DNA of 32,955 nucleotides from Micavibrio sp. (GTDB lineage: Bacteria; Pseudomonadota; Alphaproteobacteria; Micavibrionales; CSBR16-224). Shown here one piece after another: positions 25,643-32,955 of the stretch. The position numbers and the translations under genes are program-made. Each line of letters starts with the position of its first letter. Positions within the stretch are counted from its first letter, which is position 1. The stretch covers positions 1 through 32,955 of the forward strand of contig JALTWL010000314.1 of the NCBI GenBank assembly GCA_027047045.1, written 5' to 3'. The notes beneath the pieces were generated by a model. The model saw nothing but the letters and a program-made list of their open reading frames with translations, made no database searches and was not told the origin of the DNA.

Positions 25643-26977
25643 TTAATGCAAAGATGCTTGTTCTAATTTATAGAAGAACTCATCTATGCTTTCTATAAGA
25701 GCAAGTGATATTTTTTGTTGATGTTCATATGATGTTAGAAGTTTTGCTTCTCTAAGATTGCTAATAAATCCAGTTTCTATTAAAACTGATGGTATGTCTG
25801 GTGCTTTTAAAACTGCAAAACCAGCTGACCTATGTGCTTTTTTAAGCAGTCTTAGTTTATTTTTTCTAAATTTTTTCACAATAGAATTTGCAAGTATATT
25901 GGAATTATTTACTGTATCCCTAATTGCAATGTCTATCAATATATCTGCAACATCTTCATCTTCGTGTGAGAGGTCAATTCCTGCGATTATATCTGCATCA
26001 TTTTCACGTTTTGCCAGTTTTGCTGATTCTTTATCTGATGCCTTTTCAGATAAAGTATAAACCGAACTTCCTCTGACATTTTTTCGGGCAATTTTATCTG
26101 CATGAATGGATATGAATAAGTCTGCTCCTGCTTTTCTTGCGATGTTTACTCTTTGTCTTAATTTTAGAAATTTATCTTTTTCTCTTGTCATTACGACTTT
26201 GTATTTGCCGGTTTTTAAAAGCTCTATTTTTAACATTTTTGCTAAAGCAAGTGTAATATTTTTCTCTACAAATCTGCCATTTGTTGCACCTGGGTCTTTA
26301 CCTCCATGCCCAGCATCTATAGCAATTATATATTTACCATCAATATTTATAATTTTTGGCTTTTTACTAGGAATAATATTAGATATAGGAGCAGCCAAGT
26401 CATTAGCTTTGATAATTTCTGTAATATTTTTTGGTTTTGTGGTTTCTTTTTGCAAATTTAAATATTGTTGATATTTATTAACTACTGATATGATTTTATT
26501 TTCTTTTGTTAAGGGAGTATTCTTTACTGGGGCAAGCTGCGCCTTTTTATTTGAGCGTTTAGCTTTTGTTATATCTACTACTATGCGATTTGCAATTTTA
26601 CCATCTGCGGGTAAAGCGAATTTTTTCACAATATTAAAATCATATTTTAATTTAAATACTATTCGGCTTGTTTTGCTGTCAGGCTTGCCATATTTATAGT
26701 CTTTAATTGGACTATTTGAGGGAGTTTTAAAATCATTAAAAACTATATCAGTTGCAAATATATCAATTACAAGTCGGTTAGGACTGCTTAGTGTAAAAGC
26801 ATTAAATTTATATTTTTTATTTGTTTCTATTACTATTCTAAAAATATCCGTTTGAGGGTGTCCAAATCTAATTTTATTGATATTATCCGCAAATGCAAAA
26901 TTTCCCCACAATATAAATATAGAGAATAATATAAATGTAATAATTATGTGCTGTTTAAGAGAGTTAAATTCGAACAT
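25643..26977 (-). CDS. amiC: N-acetylmuramoyl-L-alanine amidase, AmiC type
   Basis: This zinc hydrolase cuts the peptide stem from glycan strands, mainly for daughter-cell separation. The 444-residue protein has a signal peptide or anchor (about 9-31). An AMIN domain (about 33-138; RIVIETNKKYKFNAF, RLVIDIFATDIV) targets septal peptidoglycan, and a linker leads to an Amidase_3 domain (about 216-435). Zinc ligands and the catalytic glutamate are visible: IAIDAGHGGKDPGA (H224), FVEKN (E238), ISIHAD and VLIETGFISN. It is divergent from rne across a 477-base region. In many Alphaproteobacteria mrcA follows directly; here it does not. Confidence 0.93.
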   Translation of the reverse strand: MFEFNSLKQHIIITFILFSIFILWGNFAFADNINKIRFGHPQTDIFRIVIETNKKYKFNAFTLSSPNRLVIDIFATDIVFNDFKTPSNSPIKDYKYGKPDSKTSRIVFKLKYDFNIVKKFALPADGKIANRIVVDITKAKRSNKKAQLAPVKNTPLTKENKIISVVNKYQQYLNLQKETTKPKNITEIIKANDLAAPISNIIPSKKPKIINIDGKYIIAIDAGHGGKDPGATNGRFVEKNITLALAKMLKIELLKTGKYKVVMTREKDKFLKLRQRVNIARKAGADLFISIHADKIARKNVRGSSVYTLSEKASDKESAKLAKRENDADIIAGIDLSHEDEDVADILIDIAIRDTVNNSNILANSIVKKFRKNKLRLLKKAHRSAGFAVLKAPDIPSVLIETGFISNLREAKLLTSYEHQQKISLALIESIDEFFYKLEQASLH

Positions 26978-27066
26978 AAAATATATTATAGCTTACAAAA
27001 AAGTGATTTATAAGTTTTTAATTGCTAATTTAAAAAAATTACTGTATCATTAAGTCGGATTTTAAG

Positions 27067-27119
27067 TCTAACTATACTGTTTTGTGATATATGATTTTAC
27101 TGTTTTAGTATAGTTTAGA
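27067..27119. repeat. Imperfect inverted repeat upstream of rne
   Basis: TCTAACTATACT and AGTATAGTTTAGA are 12- and 13-base arms matching throughout except for one extra T in the right arm (a single bulge), separated by 28 bases. It may be an operator for the amidase/rne divergent pair or a hairpin at the 5' end of the rne leader. Confidence 0.5.
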
Positions 27120-27395
27120 TTTGTTATGAATAAATGGGATTCAGACTGGTAATATGACCATTTTATTGTGAGGTTAATATAGTTATGGTCGTGTTGTAAC
27201 CGAATTTAAAAGGTTTTTTGTTAAAGTTTTTTAAGATTGCTTTATAAATGTTTAATTTAGGAAACTATAGATATATATGTTGTTTTGATAGGGTGAATTT
27301 ATCATATTTCCTACCTTTTTCTAGGTGGCGTTATGCTCATGTATAAAATATATACGCTGTATTCGGTTATTTTCTAGTCTGATTTTATATTTACT

Positions 27396-27426
27396 AATCG
27401 CAGTAACTGTTTGGTTGTTGGCGATT
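27396..27426 (+). promoter_or_regulatory. Hairpin immediately upstream of the rne ribosome-binding region
   Basis: AATCGCAGTAAC (27396-27407) pairs with GTTGTT (27414-27419) and GCGATT (27421-27426), leaving one bulged G and a six-base loop; two pairs are G-U. It ends 28 bases before the rne ATG. The place and shape suit control of rne translation or stability. Confidence 0.5.
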
Positions 27427-27454
27427 GTATAAAATTTTAGAAGGGCTAAAGAAA

Positions 27455-29731
27455 ATGACAAAAAAAATGTTAATAGATGCTACTCATAAAGAAGAAACAC
27501 GGGTGGCAATAGTAGAAGATACAAGATTAGAAGATTTTGATTACGAAACAAATGTTAGAAAACAGCTAAAAGGTAATATATATTTAGTGAAAGTAACAAG
27601 GGTTGAACCTTCTTTACAGGCAGCATTTGTTGATTATGGTGGTAATAGGCACGGTTTTTTACCTTTTCCAGAAATACATCCAGATTATTATCGTATTCCA
27701 ATAGAAGATAGAGAAGCCTTACTGGCGGAAGAACAAAGAATAGCAAAAGAACGCGCAGCTGAGGCTGAGGCTATTGCTGATGCTGAGGCTGAAAAAGAAG
27801 AGAAAAAATATAAAAATAAAAGAAAAAAAACGGTAAGTAAAAATAGCAATGATGAAGATATAAATAATGATATAGAAGACGAATGTGAAATAGATATTAA
27901 AAATGTGGAAATCGTCGGTGGTGATAGCGATGATGAGGTAGAAGAAAATGCAGTAAAGCCAGCATTTTTAAAACGCAATATAAAACGTCGCTATAAAATC
28001 CAAGAAGTTATAAAGCGTGGTCAAGTCATGCTTATACAAATAAATAAAGAAGAGCGCGGGAATAAAGGGGCGGCGGTGTCAACTTATATTTCTTTACCTG
28101 GTCGTTATTGTGTTTTAATGCCTAATTCTTCCAGAGGTGGTGGGGTTAGCCGTAAGGTTACAAATTACAAAGATAGAAAAAGGCTAAAGAAAATATTAAA
28201 TGAAATAGGTGTGCCAGATGGTATGTCGGTTATATTGCGTACAGCAGGCGTGTCTAGAACAAAGGCTGAAATTAAACGTGATTTAGATTATTTGTTAAGA
28301 TTGTGGAATGATACAAGGGAACTAACATTACAATCAACCGCGCCCGCACTTGTTCATGAAGAGGGGAATTTAATTAAACGCTCTATTCGTGATTTATACA
28401 GGCGGGAGATAGAGGAAATATCAATTGCGGGTGAGGCTGCTTATAAAACGGCTAAAAAATTTATGAGAATGTTAATACCTAGCCATGCAAAAAAAGTTAA
28501 ACAATATAAGGAAGATATACCTATTTTCTCTAAATATAATGTAGAGCGTCAAATTGATGAAACTTACTGTCCTAATGTTAGATTGAAATCTGGTGGATAT
28601 TTGGTAATTAACCCAACAGAGGCACTAATATCAATTGATATTAACTCTGGTAAGGCAACAAAAGGACGCCATATTGAAGAAACCGCACTTAAAACTAACC
28701 TAGAGGCAGCAGAAGAAATTGCAAGGCAATTGCGTCTTCGTGATTTAGGGGGGCTAGTTGTTATAGACTTTATAGATATGGAAGACTATAAAAATAATCG
28801 TCTGGTTGAAAGAAAATTAAGGGAGGCTATGCAAGGTGATAGAGCAAGAATACAAATTAGCCGCATATCTGCCTTTGGTCTGTTAGAGCTATCACGACAA
28901 CGTTTACGCCCAAGTCTGGTTGAAAGTAACTTTATTGTTTGCCCACATTGTGTTGGAAATGGTGTGATTAGAACTGTTGAAAGCGCAGCGGTTATGGTGC
29001 TTAGACATGTAGAAGAACAATTACTACAATCAAAGGAATTGAACAGCCTTTGTCTTGAGCTTTCTGAAGAAGTGGCGCTTTATCTCCTTAATCAAAAAAG
29101 ACGTAGATTGCGTGAATTAGAAGAAATACACAATTGTAAAATTACCGTTGAAATTGAAACTGGTACAAGTCATCAAAATTTTGTTATTTATGTTATCAAT
29201 TCTGTGGGTGGTAAGGTTAAACTTTATTCATCATCAGAACAACTAATAGAAGTTGATAAAACTAGCAATATAAAAAATATAGATACGGACAATAAAAAAC
29301 GAAAAAATACTCGTCGTAAGTCAAATAAAAAACAAAATAATAACAATCGTCGCAAAAAAGAAAATACAGCAGCAAATTTAAAAAATGTCGATACGAATGT
29401 TGTTTCTAATAAAGAAGATAATACAGAAATAGAAAAAAAATCTGAAGATGTATCAAATGATGTAAAACCAAAAAGAAAGCAACAAAATAGCAAAAAAAGC
29501 TCTAAGTCAGAAGATAACACATCTAATATCTCTAAAGAAGAAACAAAAGAGATTAGTAAAAGCAAAAAAAAGCGCTCATCTAAAAAGAAAATAGAAGAAG
29601 ATAAAGAAAAGAAAATAGTTGAAATAGAAATATCTTTAGATGAAACAAATAATAATAATCCTGATGAAATTGCTGAGGCTCAACCACCTAAGAAGAAAAA
29701 AAAGGGCTGGTGGCAAAAGCTAAAAGAATAA
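27455..29731 (+). CDS. rne: Ribonuclease E
   Basis: This is the endoribonuclease that starts mRNA decay and processes stable RNAs, and the degradosome scaffold. From ATG 27455 (MTKKMLIDATHKEETRVAIV, the family N-terminus) it has 758 residues. The S1 domain is split by an acidic/basic low-complexity insert (about residues 95-170), as in many Alphaproteobacteria. The catalytic core shows ISLPGRYCVLMP, LISIDINSGKA (Mg aspartate), VVIDFIDM (second aspartate), RARIQISRISAFGLLELSRQR and the zinc-link CPHC. The C-terminal 150 residues are a Lys/Asn/Ser-rich disordered tail ending KKKKKGWWQKLKE. Residues of an upstream in-frame TTG start are not family-like. A long structured leader precedes it. Confidence 0.96.
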   Translation: MTKKMLIDATHKEETRVAIVEDTRLEDFDYETNVRKQLKGNIYLVKVTRVEPSLQAAFVDYGGNRHGFLPFPEIHPDYYRIPIEDREALLAEEQRIAKERAAEAEAIADAEAEKEEKKYKNKRKKTVSKNSNDEDINNDIEDECEIDIKNVEIVGGDSDDEVEENAVKPAFLKRNIKRRYKIQEVIKRGQVMLIQINKEERGNKGAAVSTYISLPGRYCVLMPNSSRGGGVSRKVTNYKDRKRLKKILNEIGVPDGMSVILRTAGVSRTKAEIKRDLDYLLRLWNDTRELTLQSTAPALVHEEGNLIKRSIRDLYRREIEEISIAGEAAYKTAKKFMRMLIPSHAKKVKQYKEDIPIFSKYNVERQIDETYCPNVRLKSGGYLVINPTEALISIDINSGKATKGRHIEETALKTNLEAAEEIARQLRLRDLGGLVVIDFIDMEDYKNNRLVERKLREAMQGDRARIQISRISAFGLLELSRQRLRPSLVESNFIVCPHCVGNGVIRTVESAAVMVLRHVEEQLLQSKELNSLCLELSEEVALYLLNQKRRRLRELEEIHNCKITVEIETGTSHQNFVIYVINSVGGKVKLYSSSEQLIEVDKTSNIKNIDTDNKKRKNTRRKSNKKQNNNNRRKKENTAANLKNVDTNVVSNKEDNTEIEKKSEDVSNDVKPKRKQQNSKKSSKSEDNTSNISKEETKEISKSKKKRSSKKKIEEDKEKKIVEIEISLDETNNNNPDEIAEAQPPKKKKKGWWQKLKE

Positions 29732-29751
29732 TTGTATAAAGATTGATAAGT

Positions 29752-29913
29752 ATGAATAGTAACGGGGAAAGTAAAAGTAAAGATGCCCATAATATAAGAC
29801 CTATGATATGGCTTGTTGCTATTATGAGTATTTTACTTGTGGTGGGGTTGATTTTATTCATATACGGTTTTGTTGTACAATATCAAGAGCTAATGAATAA
29901 AACATCATCTTAA
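29752..29913 (+). CDS. Small single-pass membrane protein, 53 residues
   Basis: A short frame starts at ATG 29752, 20 bases after the rne stop. It encodes a polar, basic N-terminus (MNSNGESKSKDAHNIRP), one membrane helix (about 18-42, MIWLVAIMSILLVVGLILFIYG) and a short polar tail (YQELMNKTSS). The next gene begins 24 bases later, so it is flanked by close same-strand genes. Coding is supported by the clean topology and spacing; I recognise no family. The positive-inside rule suggests the N-terminus is cytoplasmic. Confidence 0.65.
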   Translation: MNSNGESKSKDAHNIRPMIWLVAIMSILLVVGLILFIYGFVVQYQELMNKTSS

Positions 29914-29937
29914 AGAATAATTTATATTGATAATGTT

Positions 29938-31899
29938 ATGCAATTATTGCCTAAATATTTAGTATTACCAATTATTATAGCCTTTATTAGTGGGCTTTTT
30001 TTTACAAGCATACATAGCGTATATTTTGCTCCAACAATATTATTTATTTCTCTATTTTCATTGATAATTTTTTGGAATAAAGGCTTTAAAATACCAAAAT
30101 CAGCAGTTACCTATATTATATTATTATGGTGGCTTTATATAATTTTGTCATATTTTTGGTCTTATATCTCTTTTAGTAGTATATTATTTTTGGGTATCTT
30201 TTCCATTATACCATTGTTGTTTATATCTATATTGAATAATGCAGAAGAAGATATAAAATCTTTGATAAAATATTTATCTATATATTTGCTTGTGGCTATT
30301 TTGTTATTAGCAATTGGGGCGACCGTACAATTTTTCTTTTTCTTTACTGAATATGGTCCTAGGATAGAATATCCAATGGCAAATCCTAATAGTTTGGCTG
30401 TTATTTTTGCCATGACAATTATTGCAATTACAGGGCGATATTTACTTGAATATAAAAATACCAATAGTAAATATTACTTATTCATTTTATTCATATTGTT
30501 TATGGCTTTATTTGTTACATATAGTCGTGGGGCTATATTTTCCACTATTTTATCACAAATATTGCTATTTGTATTTTATGTAAAAAAGGAGAGGCGATTT
30601 AAGGCTATATTTAAAGTTGCCTTGTTGGGTGCAATTACTTATATGCTTATATCTTATAGTTATATGCAACTAATACAAAATGATGCCTATCTTTATAGTA
30701 TGGATTCCATTAAAAATATTAGCAGTTTAGAAAAACGTGTTCAAATATGGAAGTCTAGCTTAGAGTTAATTAAAGAAAATCCTATCTTTGGTATTGGTCT
30801 TGGGAATTTTTATGCTTTTTATCCTAAATATAGATTTTTTGCTGATACATCATCTGGTAATTGGGCTCATAGTGACAGTTTACAGATATTGATAGAACTT
30901 GGCATTATTGGATTGATATTATTTTATTTTCTATTAACAGCTATTTTGATAAGAACAATTATAGCTGTTCAAAAATCAGAAAAAAAATTAAAAATTATTA
31001 TACCTTTTGCAGCAATGCTAGTGGTATTTATCCATGGACAAATAAGTTTTCATATTTATCAACCAGCAATTTTAATTCCTTTAAGTTTATTATTGACATG
31101 GTGGTATTTTGAAACGAATAAAATTCTTAAAACTGGTGTTATTGTAATACCATTTAATTTTAATATGTGGCGAGTGGTAATTTTGTTGATATTTTTAGTT
31201 GTTACAAGTTGGAATATAAGGGCAGCAATTAGTATATATTTAACTGAACAAATTAAAAAATATCTTAGAGCAGAACAGTTAGAAAAATTTGCAAAAACTA
31301 TAGAATTTGCAAATAAGATAGCCCCCAAAAGCTATATCATGCCAAAATTATATGTATCTGGTTTTCATCTTGGCTTACTACAAAACGCTGCCAGCAATAT
31401 GTCTAATGATAACTATGCTAGTTCCCTAAAAATAGCAGACAATATGCTGAGTGAGGCAGAAAAACAAAATCCAAAAGAGCCAACAATTAAATATTCAAAA
31501 GCAAATCTTTTTTTAATTAAAGGCAGCACAGAAAAAGCAAAAGAAATATTGATACAGAATTTAGAAGATAATCCAAGACATATTAAAACTCGCATGCTTT
31601 TGTCAGATATATTTTGGCGAGAAGGAAAAAAAGAAAAAGCACTAACGATATTAGAAAATGGACTTTATTGGGCGTATGCTGAAAATGTTAGAGCCTATTA
31701 TTTAAAAGTTTTAGATAGCTATTACATACTTGGTTATATTGATAATTACAATAAGTTAAAAAATAAAATTGATGATTTTTATAAATTTTATCAGGAATTT
31801 CCAAAGGCTAATATTAGACCCATAATTAGCAAAGATAAAAACTTTCATTGTATAGATATTGCTAGCTGTGATAAAAAAGCAAGATTGAATATTGATTGA
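29938..31899 (+). CDS. O-antigen ligase/polymerase-like membrane protein with TPR tail
   Basis: The 653-residue protein has about ten to eleven membrane helices in its first 425 residues. The Wzy_C/WaaL-type signature sits near 265-330: RVQIWKSSLELIKENPIFGIGLGNF, then NWAHSDSLQILIELGIIGLI with the conserved histidine. The last 200 residues are soluble and contain helical TPR-like repeats (ADNMLSEAEKQNPKEPTIKY, GSTEKAKEILIQNLEDNPRH, GKKEKALTILENGLYWA). Such proteins act on undecaprenyl-linked glycans at the periplasmic face, as ligase, polymerase or protein glycosyl transferase; sequence alone does not separate these. The sugar-phosphate transferase gene follows 23 bases later, supporting a polysaccharide role. 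Confidence 0.85.
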   Translation: MQLLPKYLVLPIIIAFISGLFFTSIHSVYFAPTILFISLFSLIIFWNKGFKIPKSAVTYIILLWWLYIILSYFWSYISFSSILFLGIFSIIPLLFISILNNAEEDIKSLIKYLSIYLLVAILLLAIGATVQFFFFFTEYGPRIEYPMANPNSLAVIFAMTIIAITGRYLLEYKNTNSKYYLFILFILFMALFVTYSRGAIFSTILSQILLFVFYVKKERRFKAIFKVALLGAITYMLISYSYMQLIQNDAYLYSMDSIKNISSLEKRVQIWKSSLELIKENPIFGIGLGNFYAFYPKYRFFADTSSGNWAHSDSLQILIELGIIGLILFYFLLTAILIRTIIAVQKSEKKLKIIIPFAAMLVVFIHGQISFHIYQPAILIPLSLLLTWWYFETNKILKTGVIVIPFNFNMWRVVILLIFLVVTSWNIRAAISIYLTEQIKKYLRAEQLEKFAKTIEFANKIAPKSYIMPKLYVSGFHLGLLQNAASNMSNDNYASSLKIADNMLSEAEKQNPKEPTIKYSKANLFLIKGSTEKAKEILIQNLEDNPRHIKTRMLLSDIFWREGKKEKALTILENGLYWAYAENVRAYYLKVLDSYYILGYIDNYNKLKNKIDDFYKFYQEFPKANIRPIISKDKNFHCIDIASCDKKARLNID

Positions 31900-31922
31900 A
31901 AAAATTAACTAGTTGAGCCGAT

Positions 31923-32951
31923 ATGTTATTTGAAATATTTTTTACTTTTATTACTGCTTGCGCTGTTATTGCACTTAGTATATTGCTTGCTCCTAAGTTT
32001 GGGCTTATTGACCATCCGCATGAGGCAAGAAAAAAGCATATAACTCCAACCCCAACATCTGGTGGTTTGGCAATTTTTTTAACTATTATATTTAGCCTTA
32101 CATATTACCATTTTGATTTATTAGACAGTTATTTTTATTTATTACTAGCAACGGGGGCGTGCGTGGTAATTGGTGTTATTGATGATATATTTCATATTCG
32201 CGCTTTGGTTAAGATGTTACTACAAATTTTAATTGTATCTATATTTGTGATTTTATCAGGTCTAAAAATTCACTATTTAGGGGATTTATTTGGTTTTGGA
32301 GCTGTTGGGACTAGATGGGTGGCTATTCCATTTACGATATTTTGTATGGTTGTTTTAATGAATGCGATTAACTGGATTGATGGCATGGACGGGCTTTCTG
32401 GTGGGATATTATTTATTATATTTGCTATGCTATTATTGGTCGCTGGCAATAGCATTATTGCACCTATAATTTTAACTGTTATGGTCGTTATTTTTGCATT
32501 TTTATTATTTAATATGAGATGGCCTTGGCTTAAAAAAGCAAAAATATTTATGGGCGATGCTGGCTCGCTTGGGCTTGGTTTTGTGCTTGCTTGGGTGGTT
32601 ATATATTTAACTCAAATTGATGCAGTAAAAGAAATACCTCCAATGGTGGCTGTTTGGATTATTTCTTATCCTTGTTTTGATATGATAAGTAGCGTTCTTA
32701 ACAGAATTGTAGATAAAAAGCCAATTTATAGTGCTGATAATCTGCATGCTCATTTTATAATTAAGCAAAAATTTAATTTATCAGTTGCAATGACTAGCTA
32801 TTTACTAATATTGCTAGCAACAATTTATGGCGGTTTGGGGCTTATTTTATATTATATCCTAAAAATGCCAGAATTTATGCTATTGATAAATTGGTTGCTG
32901 GTGGCAATGTTGCATTTTTTAGTAATTAGAAAATTTGCAAAATCATTTTGA
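31923..32951 (+). CDS. Undecaprenyl-phosphate sugar-1-phosphate transferase, WecA/TagO/MraY family
   Basis: This integral membrane enzyme family transfers a sugar-1-phosphate from a UDP-sugar to undecaprenyl phosphate, starting glycan assembly. The 342-residue protein has about ten helices and the cytoplasmic motifs TPTSGGLAIF, VIGVIDDIFHIRALVKM (Asp-Asp), NAINWIDGMDGLSGG, KKAKIFMGDAGSLGLGFVLAW and SADNLHAHFII. The C-terminal HAHF block and the NWIDGMDGL motif favour the WecA/TagO branch over MraY. It follows the O-antigen ligase-like gene by 23 bases and ends four bases before the window edge; more of a glycan locus may lie beyond. Confidence 0.92.
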   Translation: MLFEIFFTFITACAVIALSILLAPKFGLIDHPHEARKKHITPTPTSGGLAIFLTIIFSLTYYHFDLLDSYFYLLLATGACVVIGVIDDIFHIRALVKMLLQILIVSIFVILSGLKIHYLGDLFGFGAVGTRWVAIPFTIFCMVVLMNAINWIDGMDGLSGGILFIIFAMLLLVAGNSIIAPIILTVMVVIFAFLLFNMRWPWLKKAKIFMGDAGSLGLGFVLAWVVIYLTQIDAVKEIPPMVAVWIISYPCFDMISSVLNRIVDKKPIYSADNLHAHFIIKQKFNLSVAMTSYLLILLATIYGGLGLILYYILKMPEFMLLINWLLVAMLHFLVIRKFAKSF

Positions 32952-32955
32952 ACTA

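Larger units (their letters stand above)
26978..27454. promoter_or_regulatory. Long non-coding region with structured rne leader
   Basis: These 477 bases lie between the divergent amidase and rne starts and hold no gene I can support. They should contain both promoters, but no convincing -35/-10 pair stands out. Several folds are visible: TCTAACTATACT (27067-27078) with AGTATAGTTTAGA (27107-27119), and CTACCT then AGGTGG around TTTTCT near 27330. A 12-pair hairpin lies at 27396-27426, just before rne. E. coli rne also has a long leader whose hairpins let RNase E control its own mRNA; a similar role here is inference. Confidence 0.6.

Noticed and set aside
27126-27152. Eight-codon frame with two tryptophans (MNKWDSDW) in the rne leader, reminiscent of an attenuator peptide
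   Set aside because: No ribosome-binding site, no tryptophan gene downstream and no alternative terminator/antiterminator pair; short frames like this occur by chance.
27198-27219. AACC/GGTT followed by a T-run in the rne leader as an attenuator
   Set aside because: Only a four-pair stem with a ten-base loop; too weak to call.
27688-27978. Ser-rich 96-residue minus-strand frame opposite rne
   Set aside because: It results from the repetitive acidic/basic codons of the RNase E S1 insert read on the other strand.

Overview
This window is a strongly AT-rich piece of a bacterial chromosome that uses the standard code (TGA ends several genes). Gene content points to Alphaproteobacteria: a CpdR-type receiver protein, a hybrid kinase with the GGIAHDFNN H-box, an alphaproteobacterial RNase E with an acidic insert in its S1 region, an RNase E/amidase divergent pair, and an MJ0042 zinc-ribbon membrane protein. 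It carries almost only single-copy core genes. I see no rRNA, tRNA, CRISPR array, insertion sequence or prophage.

Layout. 1-780 is the 3' part of recA. 802-9809 is a tightly packed minus-strand run, read as dnaB, alr, mlaE, mlaF, mrcA, pyrC and a metallophosphoesterase-fold protein that has lost most metal ligands. 9940-12576 runs on the plus strand: a zinc-ribbon membrane protein, cpdR, uppS, cdsA. 12849-15792 is on the minus strand: dxr, rseP and a small secreted protein. dxr and rseP usually continue the uppS-cdsA run on the same strand, so an inversion is likely here. 15910-16871 holds two minus-strand genes I do not recognise. 16990-21303 is a plus-strand signalling cluster: an RsbW-like kinase/receiver/SpoIIE phosphatase fusion, a STAS antagonist, a LuxR-type response regulator and a CckA-like hybrid kinase. 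21371-23381 holds sodB, trmD and rplS. eno and a secreted protein diverge from 24.8 kb, and an AmiC-type amidase lies convergent to the latter. 26978-27454 is a long, fold-rich non-coding region leading into rne. After rne come a 53-residue membrane peptide, an O-antigen ligase/polymerase-like protein with a TPR tail, and a WecA/MraY-type sugar-phosphate transferase.

How the genes work together. The window is rich in envelope biogenesis: undecaprenyl phosphate (uppS), isoprenoid precursor (dxr), phospholipid precursor (cdsA), D-alanine (alr), peptidoglycan synthesis and splitting (mrcA, amidase), lipid transport (mlaEF), envelope stress proteolysis (rseP), and polysaccharide initiation and polymerisation. 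The most distinctive part is the 16.99-21.30 kb cluster. It combines partner-switching parts (anti-sigma-like kinase, PP2C phosphatase, STAS antagonist) with phosphorelay parts (REC domains, hybrid kinase, LuxR output). The kinase and phosphatase sit in one polypeptide in the order HATPase-REC-PP2C, and no sigma factor is present in the window.
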